Positions 37,500 to 48,500 of a DNA stretch of 64,000 nt are shown piece by piece. A program made the position numbers and the translations under genes. The notes under the pieces were generated by a model that saw only the letters and a list, made by a program, of their open reading frames with translations, made no database searches and was not told where the DNA came from. How positions within the stretch are numbered: position 1 is the first letter of the stretch; each line of letters starts with the position of its first letter. Origin of the DNA: Chromobotia macracanthus (Eukaryota > Chordata > Actinopteri > Cypriniformes > Botiidae); NCBI GenBank assembly GCA_036877525.1, contig JAZGTH010000072.1, positions 992,001 to 1,056,000 of the forward strand. The letters are read 5' to 3'.

Positions 37500-37990
37500 C
37501 ATTGACCTTTGTCGCGTATCTGAGATGCCAAAACAAGCAGCTTGGCAGTTTGGTTATGCGGTGTGATGTGCTCATGACTCAAGTGTTTTCAGTGCAATGC
37601 TGTAACGTGCCTCTCTGGTAACATTCAGAGTTCACTGGCACCAGAGAGATCCCTGAGAGTCCTGAAAAGTAGCTTCCTCAGCGGTCTGCTCCATCTCCCT
37701 GAATATTCATTATTCCCCTTTTCCTGGCAATTAGGCCTGATCTCTCACCTCTGCTGGCTTCCACACCATCATTTGCTCTGAACTGTGACTGAGAGCTGAG
37801 GAGAAAAACTCTCGCAGCTCTCTTGCGTGTCAGGGCTTTTTGAGCGCATGCGGTACGAGGGTTGAGTTGATGTGATGTTTACAAATGTGGCAGCCTCATG
37901 CAAATGGCATGTGACGTGCTGGTGTTTATCTTGTATTTATACGCGGGGGGCCGAGGGTGGGTTTGCATATTTACATGAAACAGGCTAACA
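37500..37990. other. Possible conserved non-coding element
   Basis: About 490 bp of repeat-free, moderate-GC sequence without an ORF. It has a dense set of homeodomain/octamer-like words (TATTCATTATTC, GGCAATTAGGCC, CATGCAAATGGCATG, TTTGCATATTTACATG). The octamer ATGCAAAT is exact at about 37898. It lies in the gene-poor gap about 5 kb upstream of rtn4rl1, so an enhancer is plausible. Without an alignment this is only a candidate. Confidence 0.25.
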
Positions 37991-38681
37991 TAATTAATTG
38001 CTAACTTTGTTGAGGTAAACTACAAATGAGAAACATTGCATTTTAGATTATTACACAGCTCTCTGGAATACCTAATTCTCATTGGTTAATCACAAAATTT
38101 GGTCGTCAATTTTTTTTACATGGTAGTTTCATTTGTCACTTCGCAGTCTTTTTTAACATTACTCTTAATATAATAATAATAACAACAACAACAATTATTA
38201 TTATTTAAATATAACATATAATTATTATGTATATAATTATACTGTTTATAATATGAAATTGAATTATTTAATGTTCTTTAAATTAAAATAATATTTCCAG
38301 TATTTATCAATACCATATACCATGAACCATTGAGTACGTATACATTGAGTAAGAATAACATTCTAGCAGTAAAAAAAGATAATCAAAACATAGATACAGC
38401 AATGATAGCATTTTAGAGCTATAAATAAGTCTTCTTCATTTCTACATAAAAAAACACACAGAGACACCTTAGTCAGCACTGCAGTACAGCATCTCCCAAA
38501 ATATCAGATCTATTGGCCATGTCAACAAGATAGCTCTGGATAAACGGGTGAGAGATGGTGTGATAAAAGTTTGAGAAAGACAAAAGAGGAGCTGCGTTGA
38601 CCACCAACAAGATTTAATTTGAATTGAAGTGACTCAAGATCTGCGCAGACAAGAAGTTAATTCATATATTCAAATATAACA

Positions 38682-38729
38682 AATATATGTATATATATAT
38701 ATATATATATATAAATATATATATATATA
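38682..38729. repeat. (TA)n microsatellite
   Basis: About 48 bp of TA repeat with an AAAT interruption. Confidence 0.93.
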
Positions 38730-38775
38730 AAAACATTAGATATCTAAGAGTGTTCTTTCTAATAAAACTGTCTGT

Positions 38776-38810
38776 TCTATCCATCTATCCATCTATCTAT
38801 CCATCTATCC

Positions 38811-38858
<48 letters not shown>
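38776..38858 (+). repeat. (CTAT)n / (CCAT)n tetranucleotide microsatellite
   Basis: About 83 bp of CTAT repeat with CCAT variants in its first half. Confidence 0.95.
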
Positions 38859-38859
38859 C

Positions 38860-40520
38860 TCTTTCTGCCTCTCTCTCCCATGCATACACTGTTTACATAG
38901 CATCCTCATATTGATTGACATATCTGTTGGGGTGGCGTGTAACCTTGGCAGAGCTGAACAGGACTCCTACAGACTGCACAACACATGTACTGTAGCTAAA
39001 AGTGCAGCAGTCATTGAAGTTCACAGAATGAATCATATTTTTCCAGAGAAAGGAGGGATTGTATAATTTGGCAGGGAAAGTGAAGGCAAGAGCCCATCTG
39101 TTGAAAAGGTCGAGATCTGAGCTTCCGACTTGGATGTTAGGAAAGCAGATCTACAAAGCGTTCATTACAAGGCAGAAGTTTGAGGAATGGTCAATAAAAG
39201 GTCAACTAAAGGTCAATAACACATCAAGCTGATCACATATCTGCCAAAACCTTAAGCCATATCCACTGAGCACAGGGAGCAATGCTGAAATGTTCATTTC
39301 AAGGTCGAGGTCATTTATTAATACAAATCTGTGTTATTAAATAATATGTACAGTGCCCTTATATGAACTGTTTGTTCTAAAAGAACCAAAATCCCCAACA
39401 ATTCTTCACAATCTCAATACATTAAACGTGAAAGCTAGCGTGCTCCTGGACTTGAGTCTCTAGAGTCCAAGTGTAATATTTTTTCTACATTTATAATGGG
39501 AACCCTTGAGACTAACTTTCAGGAGTAAATAATATTACCAGTTCCCAATACATTAAGCAGAACGTGATAAAAACAGACTCAACACTGAGCCCATTTTTCA
39601 CTCTTAGACTGTTCATGAAGCTGCCATAAAACTTTGAAATGTAATTTTAGAATTGGTATAAAACTGTGTTAAGTTAAAATCAAACTGACAGTAAGGAATG
39701 AGAGACTGTTTAGAACCTGTGCAGGACTGAGAGCGTTTGTACTTCACAAATAAAGTACTTCACAAGAAATGTGATGCTGCTTGCCCATACAAATGCTAAG
39801 GTGTTGTGGCTGGTTGTCAGGGTGTTGCTGTGCAGTTGCTAGGGTCTTCTGGATGATTGCTAGAGCTATGATAGGATGTTCTGAGTCAATGCTTATTGGT
39901 CCAAGATAAAAGAGCCCATTTCTAACGCTTAATCTAGTCTCTCCTCCAATGTCTATCGGGTATTTTTCACCAAGTTTTTCTGCCAGGTAAAAAAATCGAA
40001 TGTGTTAGAAAAGTAATAAAACATATGTCTATGTTAAATAAAGCACAACCTGAGGTATAATTTACAGCTGTTTACATCAATCTGTAACACAATGGTGCAG
40101 GAGTTACAGTATGTGCTGTAATTTAATACTCAGGGCTGCTGTTTTGTTCCAATGCAGAGGTAGAAGTGATAATAATAATGATGTTTAGTGATGCCAAAAT
40201 AACAAGTCTCTGAATTTAAAAGCAGCTCAAGTCACTTGAACCGCTTTAAATTCAGATGGTAAACTCAACAAGGCTCTGAGGTTTTTATCAAAACAAACAG
40301 AGTACAGACTGGACTTTGTAATAAAAATCAACATCTGACGTCCCTACAGAGATCAGAGCTTTTAGTGCTCTGGTGTGTGACTAGTTTCTAAATATCTTCA
40401 TCAACACTTTAAAACGCTAATGTGTGTGTTCCTGCACCTCCCAGAGACAAACAATATTGTGTGTCAGTTGATCAGTTCCCTGAGGAGAAATAGGCAGAGG
40501 AGGCTCCACACCTCCACTCA
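38860..40520. other. Gene-free intergenic sequence
   Basis: No gene, hairpin RNA or clear repeat family was seen. Confidence 0.45.
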
Positions 40521-40521
40521 C

Positions 40522-40635
40522 GCAATGTTGTTTTGTGGCTCGTCTCATGCATGTCTCATACGTGTCCCACGCTTCCTGCTTGTTGTTCTCCTCAAGTGTC
40601 TTCATCAATTTATCTGCATAATTAACGGGAAGCAC
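40522..40635 (-). CDS. Candidate internal coding exon of unknown gene
   Basis: A 38-codon open frame is bounded by an AG acceptor (GCTGAAAG at 40637-40636) and a strong donor, GTGAGTGG (40521-40514). The predicted peptide, from LPVNYADKLMKTLEENNKQ to RRATKQHC, has a normal composition for a helical protein and is unlike the low-complexity frames around it. The polypyrimidine tract is weak, and I do not recognise the family. It could be a chance frame or part of the same minus-strand gene as 42501-42590. Confidence 0.22.
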
Positions 40636-40734
40636 CTTTCAGCGTATGACAAATGACCTTGATTAAATGTTGTCATTATAATACAACTAATAAATGCTGT
40701 GAAACATTTAGCTCGTCAATGTAGGAATTTTTTT

Positions 40735-41163
40735 TTAAAGAGACAGTTACCCAAAAGAGAAAACTTACCCTCCTGTTGTTCCAAACGTCATAGGGTTTCT
40801 TCTTTGAAGCAGAGAACATATTTGAGAATATCCTCTAATAACTTTTTTTTAATCCTGAATAACTTTTTTCCATACAATAGATATGAATGATGATGGGTTT
40901 CTGTCAACCTGCAAATCTGACAAAAAAAAAGCACCGTAGATTTAGCACATGACTCATGTGCAAGTTTTCTGAAGCGATACAACAAGTGATTTTGCACCTC
41001 CACTGAATCTTTCACATTGAATATTGTGCCTTTGAATGCGTCAGGTTTGACGTCAGTAACGTTTGGTCATGTGACGCGAGAACCAATTATGTTTGAAGTC
41101 ATTCAAACCTGATACATCTAAATGCATCTAAAATGTGTGAAGAATGTGAACTGCACCTTTAAC
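40735..41163 (+). repeat. MITE-like cyprinid repeat
   Basis: The left end TTAAAGAGACAGTTACCCA and right end GTGAACTGCACCTTTAA are imperfect inverted copies. The body has the TTCCAAACGTCATAGGGTTTC block typical of the abundant AACAGTTCACCC-type fish repeat. Confidence 0.65.
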
Positions 41164-41922
41164 AGTTGTATAATTTCTACCATTTACCTTTCCTTAACGT
41201 GATTGGAGGTCAGTAAGAGGTTAGTTCAAATTTTCGGCCACACTCGTAACTGCATTACACTGGAAAGGAAGTTTTCTGGAAAAAGGTTTAGCAGAAGGAA
41301 AATCTACGAGTAAAGATTGAGTGCATTAAATATTGCATATTAGCACTTACATGAGTTAAGATGTGCAAAGTGATTAAACCGCAGGCTCACACTGGCTGCT
41401 AGCTGGAGACCAAAACGCAGAAAGGAACAATTTATAACTATCACTGGACAACCTATACCTAAACCCATCCACCCCCACAGGGGACACAAAACATTATCCT
41501 CTTTACACCGGATTATAACGGCCTTGTATTTGACCCTGCTACTGTCTGGATTGTGTGATCATGATGTGGCAGGTCTCGTGTCAGATGATGCTGAAAAGGA
41601 CCTGCTTCACCCTCCACAGACACATAGGACACAAAGACATTAACAATCTCACTTCACACAGACACAAAGATTTACAGCTTTATACTGAAGCCACTTGCCT
41701 CAGCAAAAGAGAACCAGTGCACTTTTGCTCTGCTGGCAAATTTACAGTATTGGATGTAACCAGACAAATATATCTCAATCCAAACATAAACTCAAACTTT
41801 AAAGAAAGAGTCTTCTATCATAAAATGATGAATACACTTTATCTAATCCCAAAAACTGTTCCTGCAGAAATGTAAGCAGAACATCTTTCTAACATTATAT
41901 TTAAACTTTAAAATAACATTTA

Positions 41923-41970
41923 ATCTATCTATCTATCTATCTATCTATCTGTCTGTCTGTCTGTCTGTCT
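41923..41970 (+). repeat. (CTAT)n(CTGT)n microsatellite
   Basis: Compound tetranucleotide tract of about 48 bp. Confidence 0.95.
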
Positions 41971-42105
41971 AATAAAAGCAAAACTTGTAAACATTTTAAA
42001 TCCACTGGGCTGCATGACATAAGACAGATGGCGCCTGCTGCCATTAGACACGTTTTATAAAACACAAGGATCTGCCACACAACAAATGGCTCAAACATCC
42101 CTCCA

Positions 42106-42338
42106 TCACTCTAACACACAAGAGTCAATACCCTCTTTAATTTTAAGTCTATAATTTCGATCAAGTCTGGTAGCCTTGATCTTAAAAACATAAGACGTAT
42201 AATAAGGAAACATTGCTCCTCCTATGTCTCCGTCGTCGGAGGGTGAAGTCAGGGACCAGACAGGTAGCACAGCATCAGTTTCATCTGCTCGGAAACTAAA
42301 CATCACACGGGCGTTGAAACCGATGCACATCTGTTTTA
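42106..42338 (-). CDS. Unassigned CpG-rich open frame, possible exon or relic
   Basis: A minus-strand frame of about 77 codons preceded by an AG (AAATAAAACAG). It contains FSFRADETDAVLPVWSL and MFPYYTSYVFKIKATRLDRN and ends with a stop at 42106. Composition and CpG content look more coding-like than the flanks. There is no recognised domain, and the upstream polypyrimidine tract is poor. It may be part of a minus-strand gene, a decayed mobile element ORF, or chance within the CpG-rich promoter zone. Confidence 0.22.
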
Positions 42339-42954
42339 TTTCATCTGTTTTATTACACATCTGTTTTATTTCATACAGAAGCTGGTCTGTCCGAGGAGGA
42401 GAATTTAACCGAGTTTGGATTTACAGGGAGGTGGGAGAGGGTAAACATCTCTCCGTGTTTCCTTTCCCCGACACCTCCCTCCAGTAGTGATCAATCTTAC
42501 CGACTCGTGAGGAGACGGAACCGGGCGTCTGTCCCCCGTAACGACTCGATCATCTCGATATCCAAACGCCATAACTTTACGCGCTGCCATTTGCGTTGAA
42601 GAGACGTGTGTAAACCGCATGCTGATATTATAAAACTTTATTGTAGTCTTTAAATGGCTATTTGAGAGGCAATCAGAAGTGCTCGCCGAAGCCCACACGA
42701 AGCATCAATCTATCGGAGAAATCTCTTCTCATCCGGCGCTTGGGAATCGTATGATTTCGATGTGGTTCTTCATTGTAATCGATACCTGAGATCCAGGGTC
42801 GAGAGTTGCGCCTGATGTGGATCGACTCATATTGAAAATAACTCAAACACATATGAAACTTTTATCACATATGACTGGGAATATAGAGGATGAGACGCTT
42901 ATTTTGACCATCACGGTGGAATAAAGTGCAGTAGATCATCAGCGCACCTTCAGG
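42220..42954. promoter_or_regulatory. CpG-rich promoter zone and 5' UTR of rtn4rl1
   Basis: CpG dinucleotides are concentrated here (CCGTCGTCGGAGG, CCGACACC, CCGGGCG, TAACGACTCG, ACGCGC, CTCGCCGAAGC) in contrast to the AT-rich flanks. This fits an unmethylated promoter serving the plus-strand rtn4rl1 exon and possibly the minus-strand exon. No clear TATA box is near the likely TSS. Confidence 0.5.
42501..42590 (-). CDS. Candidate first coding exon divergent from rtn4rl1
   Basis: Thirty codons from an ATG at 42590-42588 to a consensus donor GTAAGAT (42500-42494). The peptide begins MAARKVMAFGYRDDRVVTGD. The exon is CpG-rich and lies about 365 bp from the rtn4rl1 start, head to head, as expected for a bidirectional promoter. 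In mammals DPH1 occupies this divergent position. The peptide is about the right length for a DPH1 first exon but I cannot match its sequence, and no downstream dph1 exon is visible. It could be an upstream antisense transcript or a dph1 relic. Confidence 0.3.
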
Positions 42955-42967
42955 ATGTTCAGACGAG
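42955..42967 (+). CDS. rtn4rl1: rtn4rl1 first coding exon (13 nt, partial gene)
   Basis: ATG TTC AGA CGA G is followed by the donor GTAAGATC, encoding MFRR plus one base (phase 1). RTN4RL1 (NgR3, a GPI-anchored leucine-rich-repeat receptor of the Nogo-receptor family) starts M-L-R-K-G in human, with the bulk of the protein in one later exon; the very short phase-1 first exon fits. The location next to ovca2 and the orientation opposite to it match mammalian synteny. The LRR exon (over 1 kb open) is not in this window, so it must lie to the right of 64000. Assignment rests on synteny and this tiny exon, not on domain sequence. Confidence 0.6.
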
Positions 42968-44801
42968 GTAAGATCGTGTCATGTGTACGTTTATCAGCCT
43001 TATATTATTGCTTTTTCGATGCATTTGTAACAGGCGTAGCTGTGGCACGAAGCTGAAAGTAGGTTAGGTTTCTATGCGACTGTTTGAGGCGCATGTTTAT
43101 CAATTGAAGAAACTCTTTGGGATTTTTTTGGTCACGTTGGTCTCTGGTGGATGTGGCTCTGTTAAGTTTTGACGGTGCGCCAATGAAATATTCATACACG
43201 GCACGTATTATTATTCTTAAAAATAGACAAGCGATGCCGCACTGCAGCTGACAACTACCAGAGCTGACTAACTGTCCGTGCTTTAACTAGTACAATTAAA
43301 ATAGCTGGAAACAGTTATTGTTAATAATCATTTTAATAACTGGAGAGAGGGACTGAACCGGTGTGTGTGAACTCTTCTTTATGTTGTCTCGGTCTCCCAC
43401 AGCAATAAGGTATTATAAATGCTTTTTGAACTGTTATTGGTGACCATAGACACCATAATATTTACCAAACCATGTGGCAAATTTGTCTCTCCGTCTGGTT
43501 TAAATGGCTACTGCACAAAATCTGCTTGTTGCAATGTTTCTGAGGTATGTACTGGTACTCAAGTGTGTGGTTTTTAAAACAAACCTCGTATAAAATAATC
43601 CAAGAAACATTCAGGTCATGGAGATCGATGGATGGCTGTGTGGACGAGTGTGTCCACGGGGGGGCGCTGTTTTACCTTTAGCAGCAGCGCGTTAAAATGT
43701 ATTTGCATATTCATTTGCTTTGCTTTTAACTTTACAGATATTTTGACTTTGTAATTAAATTAAGTTAGCCAATAGGTTTGGATTATTATTTGTTCATATA
43801 TTGTGTATTTTTTTATTCTGGTGTGCTCTGGATACGCAACCCCCAACACACAAACGTTCCAAAATACTTCACATCACCAAGAACTTCTTTTATTATCATT
43901 TATTTTTTTGTCATTGGTGTTAATACTTGTTATTGTATATTTGTTATGGTCACACCTTTGAAATAAAATAATTTCCTCCAGTTATTTGTTTTTGCCTCTC
44001 AGGAGTGACACTGGAGTCACAACACTTTTACTAATGCTCAGCCTGCAGCTTTAAACCTGCCTGCTCTGGAAACTGCTTTCTCATTTTCTCTTCATTACAA
44101 AAGAACGTGTGGGTTTGAGTTGAGGGAAGAGATGGTATAGAGAAAGAGAGAATAAAGTGGGGGGATTTGTTTGTGTGCTGAAAGGCATTCTGCATAAGCT
44201 TTGCCTCTGAGCCCCTCCTCAATGCTAACAGACAATAACAGACAATACAATGATAAAGAGTTATGACTGTTTATTGCTGCCTTTCCGAGCAGTGGGAGTC
44301 TATGCTTAGAGCCTGCGGGTACAGAACGGGTCCTGAACCGCATAATAATTGTGCATCGTGAATGTGGTTACAGAAGAGCCATGCGTCTTTGTCAAATAGT
44401 GTGTGGTTTTACCGCACACAGGTTTTCTAAGAGACTTTTGACTGGTGATACTTAAAAAACAAAATCGGTGTTGTTTAATTTAGTCCAAAATGTTCTTTAA
44501 GCAACGTCACATACTACCTGTGATCAGTCATGCTAATAAACAGCATTCTTGTTGAGTATTGCTTTTATACAGTCGTTTTACAACAAGTTAACTAAAGAAA
44601 TATTTTAAAAATATTGGATTGTGAAAAGTGCTCTCAATTTGACTGGTGGTTGGAGGGGAGGGGTTGAAAAATAAGTGTTGTGATGTAATGCAAGCTTAAT
44701 AAAATCATTATCTCTCTTTGGAATAATTAGCAGTATTGTGGAAAAGTTAAACAGTTTTGATAAATGCTGAACGTTAAGGGTCAGATGATGGGGTCAAGTT
44801 C

Positions 44802-44802
44802 C

Positions 44803-44870
<68 letters not shown>
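44802..44870 (+). repeat. (CTGT)n microsatellite
   Basis: About 69 bp of nearly perfect CTGT tetranucleotide repeat. Confidence 0.96.
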
Positions 44871-44873
<3 letters not shown>

Positions 44874-44879
44874 AACTTT

Positions 44880-45170
44880 TAACATTTTCTAAAAGTTCTC
44901 TCAATGTTATCAAAAAATGTTTGTGCAGTAATGTTACTGCAATAACTACAATATGGCAATAACTAACGTTATTGTTAAGTTGTTAGTGAAATTTTAAAAA
45001 TGTAACAGAATTTAAAAAATGTAAAAATAACGTTCCTATAACAACGCAATAACGTTAATACGTCTAAAACAACTTATGTTTTGAATGTTCCAAGAACATT
45101 CAAAATGACAATTTTAATGTTACTTAATGAAAACGTTAAGGAAATGTTCTTACAACCTAAAATTGGTGGA
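44880..45170 (-). repeat. Interspersed repeat, ACGTTCTTACAACC family
   Basis: Contains TTTTCTAAAAGTTCTCTCAA, ATAACGTTCCTATAACAACG and AATGTTCTTACAACCTAAAA. These blocks are shared with 27010-27140 and 48270-48500. Confidence 0.6.
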
Positions 45171-45734
45171 TGGGTATATGCAGCTCAGATTAAATAAAGG
45201 TTTAAAAACCACACACAAATCTGTTGGCTGAAGCACAGGCAGCAAACAGGAGGCTACTTACCATACAAAATGCTATTGGCTGGGCAGCAAGCCGGTGCTG
45301 TCTCGTTGGCCCATTTTAATAGCTCATTCAGTTGAAAGCTCATTTAGTCAGAGATCTCAAATGCAGACACACACAGGCTGTCAGACACACACATACACTC
45401 CCACCTGTGGCAAAGAAAATCATCCTTGCCAGATTGCAAACCTACTCCTAATGATAATTCAGTGTGCATGTGTGAATACTGCCTTTGTCACTTGTAGGTG
45501 TCTATGGCCAGAGTCATGCATGCTGCATGGGCCAACCATTAGCATGCGCAGAATGCACTGTGTGTTTAATTAAATGTTGCTATAAGTGACTTTTCGACTT
45601 GCAGGTGATTCAAAAAGGCTGTTAGTGATTATTTGATGGGGTTATAGAGATTATGTTCAGCTGATAGTCTTCATATGTGAACGGCAGCCAGTGGAGCTGC
45701 GGTGCCTTGTAAAAACTGAATGACCACAATTTAA

Positions 45735-45805
45735 GACTAAGCTTTCCTTTAGATCAATGCCATGGTCATGGGTTCGAATTAGTCATCTGCCAAATGCATA
45801 AACGT
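45735..45805 (+). repeat. Short SINE remnant
   Basis: The tRNA B-box-like CATGGGTTCGAATTAG is followed by ATCTGCCAAATGCATAAA, which is the tail of the cyprinid tRNA SINE. The middle is deleted. Confidence 0.5.
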
Positions 45806-46066
45806 AATTACCAAAACTTAATAAATGATCATTTTAGTGTGTCTTGAACAGTTATATAGGTCTCACATATACAGCACATATGTGAGAAATGATTTGGTGA
45901 TTTGGCATTGTAGCTGCTTCTTTAACACAGGAAGAGTAAAACAGGCCTAATTGAACAATTACTGAGCAAAAAGTGTGAAAAACACACAACCCTTTGCTAA
46001 CGCTAAACACTGACTCATACACTTGAATATGTTGTCTGGAAAAGGGCAGAGTAATAACCCTTTTGT

Positions 46067-46069
<3 letters not shown>

Positions 46070-46158
<89 letters not shown>
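46070..46158. repeat. (AT)n microsatellite
   Basis: About 89 bp of uninterrupted AT dinucleotide, the longest pure AT tract in the window. Confidence 0.97.
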
Positions 46159-46164
<6 letters not shown>

Positions 46165-48269
46165 AAAATATATTAAAAAAATAAAAATAAAATATATTTC
46201 ACGTCATCTTTCAAAATGGTTTTAATCATAGTTCATTCACCCCAATGCTGGGTAATTACTGCCAAGGCCTGCTCACATTTAGCATTTGTACAATTATAAA
46301 AATAGATCCATCTAAGTCTGACCTCTTTACTCTTGTCACACACATGATTAACCCAAACTCTAGACAAACATTTGTCCCTTTTTCTCACTTTGGAGTGTTA
46401 ATTAAATCTGAAGGGGAGGAAGGGGCGGTCATTAGCTGATGATAATTAGGAGTCAACGAGAGAAAAAGCAAACAATAATCTTTTCGGCAGAGGTCTGCCA
46501 TGTCAAAGCCTATTGAGAGATTAATAATGTATTAAGGGGAGAAGAGGGTGAATCTTGCGGGGAAAGGTTACGTGTGACGTGAGTTCCTTTTAGAAATGTG
46601 GAGGCTCAACGCAGGGTTCTGTTCGTGGTTGTCATTGAGGCGTCTACCAGCCCCAGTGTTTATACAGCAGAGACGAGTACTTCCTGCATTACATTTACAT
46701 TTTATTAACTTGGAGTCAAGTGAGATGGTGGAAGAGGTCTGGCATAGAACTCCTGGAAGGGTTGCCAGGTCTGCATAAAATGGCAATCAGAACTAGCCCA
46801 AAAGGTTACACTATGACCAAAGGCCAAATACCAAACTCAAAAAGTTTCCCTCCCATACCTAAAATACATAGTTTACAGTCACTGTTATGCATTACAAAAC
46901 AAGTTAATCTTGGAAAACAGTGTATAGTAGTATTCAATAGAGTAAAACATTTCAATACTAGAATTTCAGGCAAAAAAATTAAGCAGTATGTCAAGCCTTT
47001 AACCCACAGAAAATAAAACAACCAGCAGCAGCAGTCTTAAAGTATTCCAATTACTTGGTAAAACCGCAGACTTGGCAACACTGACTGTTAGAGTTTATGG
47101 AAGTTTTTGAGCCAATCACCTGTGCATTCATGTCATGTGACCAAATATTCTGTATCGACTGGACAATGACATCACAACAGTGGCTAGCTAATGGTGCAAT
47201 GAGATAATTTGTGTGAAACTTGTGTGTATTATATGACTTGTGTGTATTGTATAGTGTACAAACTAATTTTGTACACTTTGTATTTAAACTTGTTAGTTAT
47301 TGACCCATTAATCATAGTGTTAAACATTCTTTTTTTCTACCCTTCTCCTTGCTTCTTGAACATTAAGGGCTATTCAGAAAGGATTCAGGGTTACAGCACC
47401 TGCCTACCTCACCTGATAATAGTCGTAGACTTTAATATCCAGTGAACATCACTGGACCATTTTGGTCCCTCTGAAGTCGCCCCACTTCCTTTTAATGAAG
47501 GTAAAATACAGAATGTGCCTGTTTGAACTGTGCCATCTAAAGTGAATACTTTGTCCACAGGCTCTTAAATGATTCACAGCATTAAGAAAAGATGAGCGCT
47601 TCGCCTTGATCCTGACAGTTAAAAACTGAGCTCTCATTATTACACACTGTTAAAAGACAGAACAAGGACATATTCTTTCCCCTTATCCTGCCAGATGTTT
47701 GTATCTCAACTAGTGGCAGGAGACAGCGAATCTATACACCTTAAACATCAAGGTCTTTTGACAGGAGCTGTTCAGATCTCTGATTCAACATGGCAGCTTT
47801 CGCTTTCCTTGAGACATGACGTGAAGACGCCTTCAAACATCTCAGACTCCTGACAAAATTATCTCAAAATCTCAGCTGGGTGTGTAATGCAAAAGGATGT
47901 TCTGTGCGGCCGTGTTGGTGGCTAGCGTGTCATGGGGGCGCTGTGAGGGCTGGGTATGTTTAATTTTGGGCGACAGGATAAAGAAGGCACTGGCTGCTTC
48001 TTCCTCCCTGACCTCCAGTGCACTCGTCTTGTCAAACCTCTGCTGATGCGTCCTGGCATGGAGATAACACAGAGGGCTAACCATGGCAAAACCCACAGAG
48101 TTTATAACCGCCTAGTCTTTCTCGACTCTTACTTTAGGGCACAGTCTTCCTTTCCCTGCCTTGAGCCAGGCAGCCCTCCTCCCAGACAATGTTCAGGACA
48201 CCTTCTCGTCCTCACATACCCTTTATACACCAACAGTGTGCTGGTGGTGCATCCTGCAGTCCACCTGCC

Positions 48270-48500
48270 CATCTAAGAGGAAACATTCTCAGAACATTGG
48301 CTACTGTTCTCTAAAAGTTCTCAAAAATGTTCTTGTAGTATCATTAGTAGAACTTTTTTAACATTTTATGTCATCTATCAGAAATGTTATTCTTTAGTTG
48401 TTTGAGGAACATTTTAAAAATGTTACAGAATTAAAAAAATGTTTGAGTGACGTTCTTAAAACCCAGCAATAGCGTTACTGCAACATTTAAAAAACTGGAC
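48270..48500 (+). repeat. Interspersed repeat, ACGTTCTTACAACC family
   Basis: Begins TCTCAGAACATTGGCTACTG and continues TTCTCTAAAAGTTCTC, TTTTAAAAATGTTACAGAA and GACGTTCTTAAAACCC. It shares these blocks with 44880-45170. Confidence 0.6.

Noticed and set aside
41555..41875. 106-codon plus-strand ORF
   Set aside because: Composition is like the non-coding background; no family recognised and no exon signals.
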